From Pseudomonas sp. J452 (lineage in GTDB: Bacteria; Pseudomonadota; Gammaproteobacteria; Pseudomonadales; Pseudomonadaceae): DNA of 64,000 nt. A model generated the notes under the pieces. That model did not search any database and was not told the DNA's origin. It saw only the letters and a program-made list of their open reading frames with translations. The stretch spans positions 1,798,001 to 1,862,000 of the forward strand of contig NZ_CP088294.1 of NCBI RefSeq assembly GCF_024666525.1, given 5' to 3'. Within the stretch, counting starts at the first letter, position 1. Each line of letters begins with the position of its first letter. The position numbers were made by a program, and so were the translations under genes. Positions 1 through 10,467 of the stretch are shown here, one piece after another.

Positions 1-1
1 G

Positions 2-655
2 CGTGCCGCCGCCTTCGGTGCGTCGGTATTTGCCCTGTCGGATCGCGGCGCTACCTCGGAGACCGCGCGCTGGCTGGCCGACAGCGAGAACCAGTCGGAC
101 CTGATCGGTGGTGCCGGCAACGTCAGCCTGGATGACAAGGACCGCATGCTTGCCGGTGTGCTACTCGACCTGTCGATGACCGCCTCGCTGTCCTCCAGCC
201 TCAACGTCGGGCAGAAAGTGCTCAGCCATATGGGCAGCATCACCCCGCTGCACAAGCGCCGGGTCGAACAGGCCGGTTTCATGGTGCTGAAATCGCCGGA
301 TATTCCCTCGATTCTGGTCGAGACCGGCTTCATCTCCAATCCCAACGAGGCGCGCAAGCTGTCCAGCAGCAGCCATCAGCAGGCCCTGGCGCGCTCGATT
401 ACCACCGGGGTCAAGCAGTTCTTCCAGCAGAACCCGCCGCCCGGTACCTACGTTGCCTGGCTGCGCGATACCGGCAAGATCGCCCCGGGGCCGCGTGAGC
501 ATGTGGTCACCTCCGGCGAGAGCCTGGCGCTGATTGCCCAGCGCTATCAGGTCAGCCTGGCTGCGCTGCGTGGGGCCAACTCGCTGAAATCGGACACCAT
601 CAAGGTCGGCCAGACCCTGAGTATTCCGGCCACTGCGCTGGCGGCCCAGCCGTGA
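2..655 (+). CDS. amiB: N-acetylmuramoyl-L-alanine amidase AmiB, 3' part
   Basis: The gene runs in from the left edge; 217 C-terminal residues are present in an open frame. The visible part is the end of a zinc-dependent Amidase_3 domain, including the conserved [15 protein letters not shown] stretch whose Glu (residue 107 of the fragment) is the family's catalytic/metal-site glutamate, followed by one LysM peptidoglycan-binding module at about residues 167-209. The enzyme is periplasmic and cleaves the amide bond between MurNAc and the stem peptide during daughter-cell separation. The mutL start overlaps its stop by four bases, the usual Pseudomonas amiB-mutL-miaA-hfq arrangement. Signal peptide and AMIN domain lie outside the window. 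Confidence 0.95.
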   Translation, partial: RAAAFGASVFALSDRGATSETARWLADSENQSDLIGGAGNVSLDDKDRMLAGVLLDLSMTASLSSSLNVGQKVLSHMGSITPLHKRRVEQAGFMVLKSPDIPSILVETGFISNPNEARKLSSSSHQQALARSITTGVKQFFQQNPPPGTYVAWLRDTGKIAPGPREHVVTSGESLALIAQRYQVSLAALRGANSLKSDTIKVGQTLSIPATALAAQP

Positions 656-2529
656 GCGGCGGTGCGCGCATCCAGCTGCTCAGTCCGCGGCTGGCGAACC
701 AGATTGCTGCTGGCGAGGTGGTCGAACGGCCGGCTTCGGTGATCAAGGAACTGCTGGAAAATAGCCTGGACGCCGGCGCCAAACGCATCGATGTCGAGGT
801 CGAGCAGGGCGGCATCAAGCTGCTGCGCGTGCGCGACGACGGCGGCGGCATTCCTGCCGACGACCTGCCGCTGGCTCTGGCGCGGCATGCCACCAGCAAG
901 ATCCGTGAGCTGGAAGATCTGGAAAGCGTGATCAGTCTGGGCTTCCGTGGTGAGGCGCTGGCCTCGATCAGCTCGGTGGCACGCCTGACCATGACCTCGC
1001 GTACCGCCGACGCCGAGCAGGCCTGGCAGGTGGAAACCGAAGGTCGTGACATGGAAGCGCGAGTTCAGCCGGCGGCGCACCCGGTCGGTACTTCGGTGGA
1101 AGTGCGCGACCTGTTCTTCAATACTCCGGCGCGGCGCAAGTTCCTGCGCGCCGAGAAAACCGAATTCGATCACCTGCAGGAAGTCATCAAGCGCCTGGCC
1201 CTGGCCCGCTTCGATGTGGCTTTCCACCTGCGGCATAACGCCAAGACCGTATTCGCCCTGCACGAAGCGCCGGACGAGGTCAGTCGTGCCCGTCGTGTCG
1301 CCACCGTGTGTGGCCCGGCTTTCCTTGAACAGGCCTTGCCCATCGAGATCGAGCGCAGCGGCCTGCGCCTGTGGGGTTGGGTCGGCCTGCCGACCTTCTC
1401 GCGCAGCCAGGCGGATCTGCAGTATTTCTACGTCAACGGCCGCATGGTGCGTGACAAGCTGGTCGCCCATGCGGTGCGCCAGGCTTACCGTGACGTGCTG
1501 TTCAACGGCCGCCATCCGACTTTCGTGTTGTTCCTCGAAATCGATCCGGCGGTAGTCGACGTCAACGTACACCCGACCAAGCATGAAGTGCGCTTCCGCG
1601 ATGGCCGCATGGTGCATGACTTCCTCTACGGCACCCTGCACCGCGCCCTCGGTGAAGTGCGTCCGGAAGATCAGCTGGCGGCCCCGGCAGCGGTCGGCCA
1701 GATGATGCGCCCGAGCGGGCAGGCTGCTGGCGAATTCGGTCCGCAGGGCGAGATGGGGCTGGCGGCCAATATGCTCGAGCAGCCTGTTGCGCAAGGTTCG
1801 GTCTGGCGCTCGCCGGGTGCCGGCTACCAGGCGCCGCGTCCCGAGTCGGCCTTGCCGGCTGCCGAGGCGCAGGGTGCCTATCGCGAGTATTTCGCCCCGC
1901 TGCCCGAGGCGGCGCCGGTGGGTTTGCCGCAGGCCCAGGGCGATATTCCGCCGCTGGGCTACGCCCTGGCCCAGCTCAAGGGTGTGTATATCCTCGCCGA
2001 GAACGCCCAGGGCATGGTGCTGGTGGATATGCATGCGGCCCATGAGCGCATCACCTACGAACGGCTGAAGACCGCCATGGCCAGTGAAGGGCTGCGCGGC
2101 CAGCCCTTGCTGGTGCCGGAGTCCATCGCCCTGAGCCAGCGCGAGGCCGATTGCGCCGAGGAGCATGGCAGCTGGTTCCAGCGCCTGGGCTTCGAGCTGC
2201 AGCGCCTGGGGCCGGAAAGCTTGGCGATCCGGCAGATTCCGGCCCTGCTCAAGCAAGCCGAGGCGACCCAGCTGGTGCGTGATGTGCTGGCCGATCTGCT
2301 CGAATACGGCACCAGTGATCGCATCCAGGCCCATCTCAACGAGCTGCTGGCGACCATGGCCTGCCATGGTGCGGTACGTGCCAATCGACGCCTGACCCTG
2401 CCCGAGATGAACGGGCTGCTGCGTGACATGGAGCAGACTGAGCGCAGTGGCCAGTGCAACCACGGTCGGCCGACCTGGACCCAGTTGGGCATGGATGATC
2501 TCGACAAGCTGTTCCTGCGCGGCCGCTAA
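652..2529 (+). CDS. mutL: DNA mismatch repair protein MutL
   Basis: MutL couples mismatch recognition by MutS to strand incision. The start is GTG overlapping the amiB stop (GTGA), which suggests translational coupling. The N-terminal GHKL ATPase shows the [11 protein letters not shown] helix (E33, N37), the DDGGGI loop and the GFRGEAL lid motif. After a Gln/Pro/Ala-rich linker (about residues 335-425) the C-terminal dimerisation domain carries [12 protein letters not shown] at about 459-470. This fits the DxHA(x)2E(x)4E endonuclease motif, which E. coli MutL lacks and Pseudomonas MutL has. Later motifs [12 protein letters not shown] and CNHGRPT also match endonuclease-type MutL. At 625 aa the length is normal. 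Confidence 0.98.
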   Translation: MSGGARIQLLSPRLANQIAAGEVVERPASVIKELLENSLDAGAKRIDVEVEQGGIKLLRVRDDGGGIPADDLPLALARHATSKIRELEDLESVISLGFRGEALASISSVARLTMTSRTADAEQAWQVETEGRDMEARVQPAAHPVGTSVEVRDLFFNTPARRKFLRAEKTEFDHLQEVIKRLALARFDVAFHLRHNAKTVFALHEAPDEVSRARRVATVCGPAFLEQALPIEIERSGLRLWGWVGLPTFSRSQADLQYFYVNGRMVRDKLVAHAVRQAYRDVLFNGRHPTFVLFLEIDPAVVDVNVHPTKHEVRFRDGRMVHDFLYGTLHRALGEVRPEDQLAAPAAVGQMMRPSGQAAGEFGPQGEMGLAANMLEQPVAQGSVWRSPGAGYQAPRPESALPAAEAQGAYREYFAPLPEAAPVGLPQAQGDIPPLGYALAQLKGVYILAENAQGMVLVDMHAAHERITYERLKTAMASEGLRGQPLLVPESIALSQREADCAEEHGSWFQRLGFELQRLGPESLAIRQIPALLKQAEATQLVRDVLADLLEYGTSDRIQAHLNELLATMACHGAVRANRRLTLPEMNGLLRDMEQTERSGQCNHGRPTWTQLGMDDLDKLFLRGR

Positions 2530-2538
2530 AATCACTCC

Positions 2539-2658
2539 CTAAGCTGCTGCGCTTGCTCATGCGGCGTTAAAAATCGGTTCGGAATGCTCATTTACAATCG
2601 GTAAACTGCGCTTCCTCACCGATTTTTGCCTTGCCTGAGCTGCGCTCGCGACGCTTAG
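2539..2658. repeat. 120-bp nested palindrome (MITE-like) between mutL and miaA
   Basis: Three inverted pairs share one centre near 2598: CTAAGC (2539-2544) with GCTTAG (2653-2658), AAAAATCGGT (2569-2578) with ACCGATTTTT (2618-2627), and TTTAC (2591-2595) with GTAAA (2601-2605). The concentric pairing makes the unit a near-palindrome that fills almost the whole mutL-miaA gap. It has no coding content. It looks like a small non-autonomous inverted-repeat element, although it could also fold in the transcript and act as an mRNA processing or attenuation structure. Confidence 0.6.
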
Positions 2659-2674
2659 AGAGCGATTTGAAACC

Positions 2675-3649
2675 ATGACTGAGCGCTTGCCTCCTGCAAT
2701 TTTCCTGATGGGCCCGACCGCCGCCGGCAAGACCGACCTGGCCCTGGCCCTGGCTGATGTCTTGCCCTGCGAGCTGATCAGCGTCGACTCGGCCTTGATC
2801 TACCGGGGCATGGACATCGGTACCGCCAAGCCGGATCGCGCCACCCTGGAGCGCTATCCGCATCGGCTGATCGATATTCGTGACCCGGCCGAAAGCTATT
2901 CCGCTGCCGAGTTCCGTGCCGATGCACTGGCGGCGATGGCCGAGATCACGGCGCGCGGGCGTATTCCCCTGCTGGTTGGCGGCACCATGCTGTACTTCAA
3001 GGCGCTGCTCGAGGGGCTGGCCGATATGCCGGGAGCCGATCCGGCCGTGCGCGCCGAGCTGGAGGCGCGTGCCGCCGTCGAAGGCTGGCAGTCCCTGCAT
3101 CGCGAGCTGGCCGAAATCGATCCGGAGTCGGCCGCGCGTATCCATCCGAATGACCCGCAACGTCTCACCCGTGCGCTGGAGGTTTATCAGGTCAGTGGCC
3201 TGAGCATGACGGCGCACAGGCAGCAGCAAGCCGCTGAAAATAGCGGCTGTGGCGCACCCGGAATGGCACATTTGCCTTATACTGTGGCGCACTTCGCCAT
3301 TGCGCCGGAGCAGCGACAAGTGTTGCACGCCCGGATTGCCCAGCGTTTTCACCTGATGCTGGAACAAGGCTTTGTCGAAGAGGTCGAAGCGTTGCGTCGG
3401 CGTGGTGATCTGCACGCCGGCTTGCCGTCGATTCGCGCGGTTGGTTACCGCCAGGTGTGGGATTACCTGGATGGCAAGCTAGATCGCGACGAAATGACGC
3501 AGCGGGGGATCATTGCCACGCGCCAACTGGCCAAGCGGCAGTTTACCTGGCTGCGCAGCTGGGAAAACCTGCATTGGCTGGACAGTCTGGCCAGTGACAA
3601 TCTTTCTTGTGCCTTGAAATACCTGAACTCGGTCTCCATATTGAAGTGA
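2675..3649 (+). CDS. miaA: tRNA dimethylallyltransferase MiaA
   Basis: MiaA transfers a dimethylallyl group to the N6 of A37 in tRNAs that read codons beginning with U. The ATP-type P-loop GPTAAGKT is at residues 13-20, followed by the [16 protein letters not shown] region that contacts substrate and the [13 protein letters not shown] motif. At 324 aa it is of normal length. It lies between mutL and hfq; in many gammaproteobacteria hfq promoters lie in or just after miaA. Confidence 0.97.
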   Translation: MTERLPPAIFLMGPTAAGKTDLALALADVLPCELISVDSALIYRGMDIGTAKPDRATLERYPHRLIDIRDPAESYSAAEFRADALAAMAEITARGRIPLLVGGTMLYFKALLEGLADMPGADPAVRAELEARAAVEGWQSLHRELAEIDPESAARIHPNDPQRLTRALEVYQVSGLSMTAHRQQQAAENSGCGAPGMAHLPYTVAHFAIAPEQRQVLHARIAQRFHLMLEQGFVEEVEALRRRGDLHAGLPSIRAVGYRQVWDYLDGKLDRDEMTQRGIIATRQLAKRQFTWLRSWENLHWLDSLASDNLSCALKYLNSVSILK

Positions 3650-3745
3650 GACCTCTTCGGCGGCCGTCTATCCTTGCTTATTGGGTGTGATACGGCATAA
3701 GCCACCTTTGCTTTACTACATTTTGACCCTACAGGAGTGCGGCAC

Positions 3746-4000
3746 ATGTCAAAAGGGCATTCGCTACAAGACCCTTACCTGAATACCCTGCGTAAGGAAC
3801 GCGTACCGGTTTCCATCTATCTGGTGAACGGCATCAAGCTGCAAGGCCAGATCGAATCCTTCGACCAGTTCGTCATTCTGCTGAAGAACACTGTCAGCCA
3901 GATGGTCTACAAACACGCCATCTCGACCGTCGTGCCGAGCCGCCCAGTCCGTCTGCCGAGCGCAACCGAAGGCGAGCAGACCGAGCCGGGCAACATTTGA
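3746..4000 (+). CDS. hfq: RNA chaperone Hfq
   Basis: Hfq is the hexameric Sm-like chaperone that pairs small RNAs with mRNAs. The protein begins [20 protein letters not shown] and carries the Sm2 motif YKHAIS, with a short acidic C-terminal tail as is usual in Pseudomonas (84 aa). An in-frame GTG exists nine bases upstream, but the ATG at 3746 is preferred because AGGAG (3733-3737) is spaced eight bases from it. hflX follows after 12 bases, so the two are probably cotranscribed. Confidence 0.98.
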   Translation: MSKGHSLQDPYLNTLRKERVPVSIYLVNGIKLQGQIESFDQFVILLKNTVSQMVYKHAISTVVPSRPVRLPSATEGEQTEPGNI

Positions 4001-4012
4001 CGGGAGTCTGCC

Positions 4013-5314
4013 TTGTTTTTTGAGCGCCACGGTGGTGGTGAACGGGCCATTCTCGTTCACCTGGATGGCCAGAATCCCGAGGCGCGTGAAGACCCGCAGG
4101 AGTTCCGCGAGCTGGCGTTGTCTGCCGGTGCGGATGTGGCAGCCTTCGTCAATGTGCCGCGTCACCAGCCAACCGCGAAGTTCCTGGTTGGCAGTGGCAA
4201 GGTCGAGGAGCTGCGTGACCTGGTCAAGACCGAAGAAGTCGACCTGGTCATCTTCAACCATACCCTCACGCCCAGCCAGGAGCGCAACCTAGAGCGCGTC
4301 TTCGAGTGCCGGGTGCTTGATCGTACCGGTCTTATCCTCGATATCTTCGCCCAGCGCGCGCGTACCCATGAAGGCAAGCTGCAGGTCGAACTGGCCCAGC
4401 TGGATCACATGAGTACCCGTCTGGTGCGCGGCTGGACCCACCTTGAGCGGCAGAAGGGCGGTATCGGTCTGCGTGGTCCGGGTGAGACCCAGCTAGAAAC
4501 CGACCGCCGTCTGCTGCGTGTACGCATTCGCCAGATCAAGCAGAAGCTCGAGAAGGTGCGCAGCCAGCGCGAGCAGGCGCGGCGCGGTCGCAAGCGCGCG
4601 GATATTCCCTCAGTGTCGCTGGTCGGCTATACCAACGCCGGCAAGTCCACCCTGTTCAATGCGCTGACCACCTCCGAGGTGTATGCCGCCGACCAGCTGT
4701 TCGCCACCCTCGATCCAACCCTGCGTCGTCTTGAGCTGGATGATCTGGGACCGGTGGTGCTGGCCGATACCGTGGGTTTTATCCGTCACTTGCCGCACAA
4801 GCTGGTCGAGGCGTTTCGCGCCACTCTCGAAGAGTCGAGCAACTCCGACCTGCTACTGCATGTGATCGATGCCTACGAGCCGGAGCGTGACCAGCAGATC
4901 GAGCAAGTTATGGCCGTGCTGGGTGAGATCGGTGCCAACGAGTTGCCGATGCTTGAGGTGTACAACAAGATCGACCTGCTGGAGCACGTCGAGCCGCAAA
5001 TTCAGCGCGATGGCGACGGCAAGCCGCTGCGCGTTTGGCTGTCGGCGCGTGATGGCAAGGGCCTGGAGTTGCTGCGCCAGGCCGTGGCGGAGCTGCTCGG
5101 TGAGGATCTATTCGTGGGCACCCTGCGCTTGCCGCAGCGTCTGGGGCGTTTGCGTGCGCAATTCTTTGCGTTGAACGCCGTGCAGAGCGAAGAACATGAC
5201 GAAGAGGGCGATATTCTCTTGGCCATCCGCCTGCCGCGTGTAGAGTTGAATCGGCTGGTCAGTCGGGAAGGCTGGAAGCCGCAGGAGTTCCTCGAGCAAC
5301 ACACTTTGCAGTAA
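4013..5314 (+). CDS. hflX: Ribosome-associated GTPase HflX
   Basis: HflX is a GTPase that splits stalled or hibernating ribosomes. The N-terminal nucleotide-binding-like domain ends in the glycine-rich GGIGLRGPGETQLETDRR helix. The G domain shows P-loop GYTNAGKST (205-213), DTVGF and NKID. The start is TTG, supported by GGGAG just upstream and by the conserved beginning MFFERHGGGERA. It sits 12 bases after hfq and upstream of hflKC. A 15-base tandem duplication (5298-5327) spans the stop codon, and the protein ends EQHTLQ inside it. Confidence 0.97.
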   Translation: MFFERHGGGERAILVHLDGQNPEAREDPQEFRELALSAGADVAAFVNVPRHQPTAKFLVGSGKVEELRDLVKTEEVDLVIFNHTLTPSQERNLERVFECRVLDRTGLILDIFAQRARTHEGKLQVELAQLDHMSTRLVRGWTHLERQKGGIGLRGPGETQLETDRRLLRVRIRQIKQKLEKVRSQREQARRGRKRADIPSVSLVGYTNAGKSTLFNALTTSEVYAADQLFATLDPTLRRLELDDLGPVVLADTVGFIRHLPHKLVEAFRATLEESSNSDLLLHVIDAYEPERDQQIEQVMAVLGEIGANELPMLEVYNKIDLLEHVEPQIQRDGDGKPLRVWLSARDGKGLELLRQAVAELLGEDLFVGTLRLPQRLGRLRAQFFALNAVQSEEHDEEGDILLAIRLPRVELNRLVSREGWKPQEFLEQHTLQ

Positions 5315-5425
5315 CACACTTTGCAATAAAGCCTGCCACATCGTTTTTGCGGCAAGCGGCGGGCATTCTGTAGCATTGGGCGGCGCGCCGTGGGCGCGTC
5401 TTTGCTTTATCAGATGGAGAGCGCT

Positions 5426-6574
5426 ATGGCTTGGAATGAGCCGGGTGGCAATTCGAACAATCAGGACCCCTGGGGTGGCCGCAAAGGCGGTGGCCGGCAG
5501 GGGCCGCCGGATCTCGATGAGGCCTTCCGCAAGCTGCAGGAGAGTCTCAATGGCATCTTTGGCGGCGGCAAGAAACGCAGTGGCAATGGCGAAGGTGGCG
5601 GCGGCTTCGGTCTGCTCGGCATCGGCCTGGGTCTGCTGTTCCTGGTCTGGCTGTGGAATGCCGTGTATATCGTCGACGCTCAGGAGCAGGCGGTGGTCCT
5701 GCGTCTCGGCAAGTATCACGAGACGGTGGGGCAGGGGCTGAATATCTATTTCCCGCCTTTCGACAAGAAGTTCCAGGAGAACGTGACGCGCGAGCGAACC
5801 TTCTCCGTGCAGGGGCAGATGCTCACCGAGGACGAGAATATCGTCGAGGTGCCGCTGACCGTGCAGTACAAGATCAGCAATCTTGAAGACTTCGTGCTGA
5901 ATGTCGATCAGCCGGAGATCAGCCTGCAGCACGCCACCGAAAGTGCCCTGCGGCATGTCGCGGGCTCCACCTCGATGGACGAGGTGATTACCCTCGGCCG
6001 TGAGCAGATGTCGGTGGAAGTGAGCACGCGTCTGCAGACCTTCCTCAACAACTACGGCACCGGCATCACGGTTACTCAGGTCAACATCCAGCGTGCTACG
6101 GCGCCGGCTGAGGTCAAGGATGCCTTCGACGACGTGATCCGTGCCCGTGAAGACGAGCAGCGCGAGAAGAACCAGGCGGAAACCTATGCCAATGGCGTGG
6201 TGCCCGAGGCGCGTGGTCAGGCCCAGCGCATCATCGAGGATGCCAACGGTTACCGCGATGAAGTGGTTTCTCGTGCCCAGGGTGAGGCGGATCGCTTCAG
6301 CAAGCTGGTGGCCGAGTACCGCAAGGCGCCGGAAATTACCCGTCAGCGCCTGTACCTGGACACCATGCAGGAGGTCTACCGCAATACCAGCAAGGTGCTG
6401 GTGACCGGTAAGGATGGCCAGAGCAACCTGCTCTATCTGCCCCTGGATAAAATGATCGAAGGTCGTGGCGCCGCAGGTGCTGCCAGCGCCGCGCCGGCGG
6501 CCAGCAGTGAAACGGCAACCCGGATCATCAGTGATCTGGAGCGTCGTGACCTGCGCGCGAGGGAGAGCCGCTGA
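5426..6574 (+). CDS. hflK: FtsH protease modulator HflK
   Basis: HflK is an SPFH/prohibitin-family membrane protein that assembles with HflC around FtsH and modulates its proteolysis. The N-terminal 60 residues are rich in Gly and Asn, one transmembrane helix lies at about 61-80, and a periplasmic SPFH domain with a long helical region follows. The ATG at 5426 is chosen over a farther upstream start because GGAG (5416-5419) precedes it and the protein then begins MAWNEPGG as in relatives (382 aa). The stop overlaps the hflC start by one base. Confidence 0.96.
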   Translation: MAWNEPGGNSNNQDPWGGRKGGGRQGPPDLDEAFRKLQESLNGIFGGGKKRSGNGEGGGGFGLLGIGLGLLFLVWLWNAVYIVDAQEQAVVLRLGKYHETVGQGLNIYFPPFDKKFQENVTRERTFSVQGQMLTEDENIVEVPLTVQYKISNLEDFVLNVDQPEISLQHATESALRHVAGSTSMDEVITLGREQMSVEVSTRLQTFLNNYGTGITVTQVNIQRATAPAEVKDAFDDVIRAREDEQREKNQAETYANGVVPEARGQAQRIIEDANGYRDEVVSRAQGEADRFSKLVAEYRKAPEITRQRLYLDTMQEVYRNTSKVLVTGKDGQSNLLYLPLDKMIEGRGAAGAASAAPAASSETATRIISDLERRDLRARESR

Positions 6575-7443
6575 TGAGCAATAAATCGCTGTTTGCCCTG
6601 ATCGCGGGCCTGGTCCTGGCTGTGGTGGCCTGGAACAGTTTCTACATCGTTACCCAGACGGAAAAGGCCGTGCTGCTGCAGTTCGGTAAGATTCAGGTGG
6701 CCGATGTGCAGCCCGGTCTGCATGTGAAAATGCCGATCGTCAACCAGGTGCGCAAGTTCGACGGTCGTCTGCTGACCCTGGAGTCGCCGATCCAGCGTGT
6801 ACTGACCCTGGAGAAAAAGGCGGTGATGGTCGACGCCTACGCCAAGTGGCGAGTGGCCGATGCTGAGCGCTTCTACACCGCAACTTCGGGTCAGAAGCAG
6901 ATTGCCGATGATCGCCTGTCGCAGCGTCTGGTCTCTGCACTGTCCAACCAGTTCGGTACCCGCTCGTTGCATGAGGTGGTGTCCGGTGAGCGCGATGCGC
7001 TGATGGCGGCGATCACCAAGTCGCTCAATGGCATGGCGCAGAAGGAGCTGGGTATCGAAGTGGTCGACGTGCGCGTCAAGGCCATTGACCTGCCCAAAGA
7101 GGTCTATCGCAGCGTATTCGACCGCATGGCGTCCGAGCGTGAGCGTGAGGCCCGTGAGCATCGTGCCAAGGGCAAGGAGCTGGCCGAAGGTATTCGTGCC
7201 GATGCCGACCGGCAGAAGCGCGTGCTGCTGGCTGAAGCCTACCGCGAGTCCGAGGAAGTGCGCGGTGATGGTGATGCCAAGGCGGCGTCCATCTACGCCG
7301 CGGCTTACGGCCAGGACCAGGAGTTCTACGCGTTCTATCGCAGCCTGGGCGCCTACCGTGACAGCTTCTCCAGCAAGAATGATGTGCTGGTGCTGGATCC
7401 GGATAGCGAGTTCTTCCGCTACATGCAGCAATCCAAGCCCTGA
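6574..7443 (+). CDS. hflC: FtsH protease modulator HflC
   Basis: HflC is the partner of HflK in the periplasmic complex that encloses FtsH. It has an N-terminal transmembrane anchor (about residues 6-26), then the SPFH domain beginning TEKAVLLQFGKI, and a C-terminal helical region with the AYGQDQEFYAFYRSL stretch typical of the family. At 289 aa it is of normal length. TGATG coupling to hflK implies stoichiometric translation. A strong terminator follows about 70 bases downstream. Confidence 0.96.
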   Translation: MSNKSLFALIAGLVLAVVAWNSFYIVTQTEKAVLLQFGKIQVADVQPGLHVKMPIVNQVRKFDGRLLTLESPIQRVLTLEKKAVMVDAYAKWRVADAERFYTATSGQKQIADDRLSQRLVSALSNQFGTRSLHEVVSGERDALMAAITKSLNGMAQKELGIEVVDVRVKAIDLPKEVYRSVFDRMASEREREAREHRAKGKELAEGIRADADRQKRVLLAEAYRESEEVRGDGDAKAASIYAAAYGQDQEFYAFYRSLGAYRDSFSSKNDVLVLDPDSEFFRYMQQSKP

Positions 7444-7513
7444 TCCAGGGATTCCCGGCGCGGCCATTCGGCCCGTCGGGGTGAACATCGGGGAAAACGT
7501 GTTATCATGGGCC

Positions 7514-7539
7514 AGCCGGGTAAAAAGCCCGGCTTTTTT
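7514..7539 (+). terminator. Rho-independent terminator after hflC
   Basis: The perfect stem AGCCGGG / CCCGGCT (7514-7520 with 7528-7534) has a 7-base loop and is followed by six T residues. It lies between hflC and the small yjeT-like gene, so the hfq-hflX-hflKC transcript probably ends here, or is partly attenuated before the next gene. Confidence 0.8.
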
Positions 7540-7554
7540 GCGTCTGCAGGAATC

Positions 7555-7740
7555 ATGTGGCAGGAATTTGGCATCGCGTTGTGTCTGATGTTGGTGCTGG
7601 AAGGCGTCTTGCCCTTCCTCTATCCGCGACGCTGGCGCGATGCACTCGCGCAGTTGGTGCAGCAGCCTGATCGGCAGCTGCGTCTGATGGGGCTGGCCAG
7701 CATGCTGCTGGGAACCGCCCTCCTGTATCTGCTTCACTGA
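7555..7740 (+). CDS. DUF2065 (YjeT-like) small inner-membrane protein
   Basis: This 61-aa protein has two hydrophobic helices, [19 protein letters not shown] at the N-terminus and a second near the C-terminus ending [11 protein letters not shown], separated by a basic turn (PRRWRD). The pattern and its position between hflC and hisZ/purA match the DUF2065/YjeT family, whose function is unknown. The ATG at 7555 is chosen because the open frame upstream runs through the terminator hairpin. Confidence 0.85.
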   Translation: MWQEFGIALCLMLVLEGVLPFLYPRRWRDALAQLVQQPDRQLRLMGLASMLLGTALLYLLH

Positions 7741-7775
7741 AGGCTTGCCGCCCGGACCGAGAGGGGAATGGCGAA

Positions 7776-8963
7776 ATGGCAACGGTAGACCGCTGGCTGC
7801 TGCCAGATGGCATCGAAGAAGTACTGCCGCCAGAAGCGGCGCGTATCGAGGCGGCCCGCCGCCAGGTGCTGGATCTGTTCCAGTGCTGGGGTTACGAATT
7901 TGTCGTGACGCCGCACATCGAATACCTCGAATCCCTGCTCACCGGAGCTGGCCAGGATCTGGATCTGCGCACCTTCAAAGTGACCGATCCGCAATCCGGT
8001 CGCTTGATGGGCTTTCGTGCCGACATCACGCCGCAAGTGGCGCGCATCGATGCGCACACCCTGCGCCGCGCAGGGCCGAGCCGTCTGTGCTATGCCGGCA
8101 GCGTGCTGCATGCGCAGCCGCGTGCACTGTCCACCTCGCGCAGCCCGATTCAGCTGGGCGCCGAGTTGTATGGCGACGCCAGTCCGGCCAGCGATGTAGA
8201 AGTCATCAGCCTGATGCTCGACATGCTCGAGCTGGCTCGCGTGCCGGATGTGCACATGGATCTCGGTCATGTCGGCATTTACCGCGGTCTGGCGCGCGCC
8301 GCCGAGCTGTCTGGCGAGGTCGAGCAGCAGCTGTTCGACGCCCTGCAGCGCAAGGCCGTGGATGAAGTGGCGGCATTGACCGACAACCTGCCGGCCGCGC
8401 TGGCCTCCATGCTGCGCGCGCTGGCCGAGCTGTGTGGCGGGCGTGAAGTGCTGGAGCTGGCCCAGGCTTGTCTGGTCGATGCGCCGGCCGACGTGCACGC
8501 GGCGCTCGATGAGCTGGTGTCCATCGCCGATGAGCTGGAGTTGCGTTATCCCGAGTTGCCGCTGTACTTCGATCTGGGCGAGTTGCGCGGTTACCGCTAT
8601 CACACGGGGGCGGTGTTCGCCGCGTTCGTGCCAGGTGTCGGCCAGTCGATCGCCCAGGGTGGTCGCTATGACGATATCGGCGCCGATTTTGGCCGTGCCC
8701 GCCCAGCTACCGGTTTCTCCACCGACCTGAAAACCCTGGTCAGCCTCGGCAGCATGCAGGTCGATGAGCCGGCGCCGGGTGTCTGGGCGCCGGACAGCCA
8801 TGATGTCTACCTGTGGCAAGCCGTGCAGCGCCTGCGCCGTGAAGGTGTGCGCGTAGTGCAGGCGCTGCCCGGTCAGGAAATTGCTGCTGCCGCCGAGGCC
8901 GGCTGTGATCGCCAGCTGCAGCTGTGTGACGGTCGTTGGCAGGTCACGCCCCTGGCGTTCTGA
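7776..8963 (+). CDS. hisZ: ATP phosphoribosyltransferase regulatory subunit HisZ
   Basis: HisZ is the catalytically inactive histidyl-tRNA-synthetase paralogue needed for activity and histidine feedback of short-form HisG in the first step of histidine synthesis. It keeps the class II synthetase fold ([14 protein letters not shown] start, then [13 protein letters not shown] and GGRYDDIG) but at 395 aa lacks a typical anticodon-binding domain. It lies 55 bases upstream of purA, as is usual in Pseudomonas, where hisG itself is elsewhere. Confidence 0.95.
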   Translation: MATVDRWLLPDGIEEVLPPEAARIEAARRQVLDLFQCWGYEFVVTPHIEYLESLLTGAGQDLDLRTFKVTDPQSGRLMGFRADITPQVARIDAHTLRRAGPSRLCYAGSVLHAQPRALSTSRSPIQLGAELYGDASPASDVEVISLMLDMLELARVPDVHMDLGHVGIYRGLARAAELSGEVEQQLFDALQRKAVDEVAALTDNLPAALASMLRALAELCGGREVLELAQACLVDAPADVHAALDELVSIADELELRYPELPLYFDLGELRGYRYHTGAVFAAFVPGVGQSIAQGGRYDDIGADFGRARPATGFSTDLKTLVSLGSMQVDEPAPGVWAPDSHDVYLWQAVQRLRREGVRVVQALPGQEIAAAAEAGCDRQLQLCDGRWQVTPLAF

Positions 8964-8967
8964 ATGA

Positions 8968-10314
<1,347 letters not shown>

Positions 10315-10330
10315 TCGCTGCTGCGTTGAC

Positions 10331-10357
10331 AGAAGGGCCGCTCTCGAGCGGCCTTTC
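10331..10357 (+). terminator. Terminator hairpin after purA
   Basis: A long stem, AGAAGGGCCGCTC pairing with GAGCGGCCTTTCT and containing one G-U wobble, sits 17 bases after the purA stop. The T-rich tract that follows is short (CTTTTC). Confidence 0.7.
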
Positions 10358-10467
10358 TGCTTTTCGGCGCAAGCCACCAGGCTGGCCTATACCTTGCTTT
10401 GGGGTACAGCTTTATTGCCCGCTGCCGATGCAATGGCGTGGGCATCTCTGGCGGAAGGAGTTGAGTA

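Noticed and set aside
547..2535. Long open frame (662 codons) on the minus strand opposite mutL
   Set aside because: It mirrors a real gene in high-GC DNA, has no family motifs and a composition typical of antisense frames.
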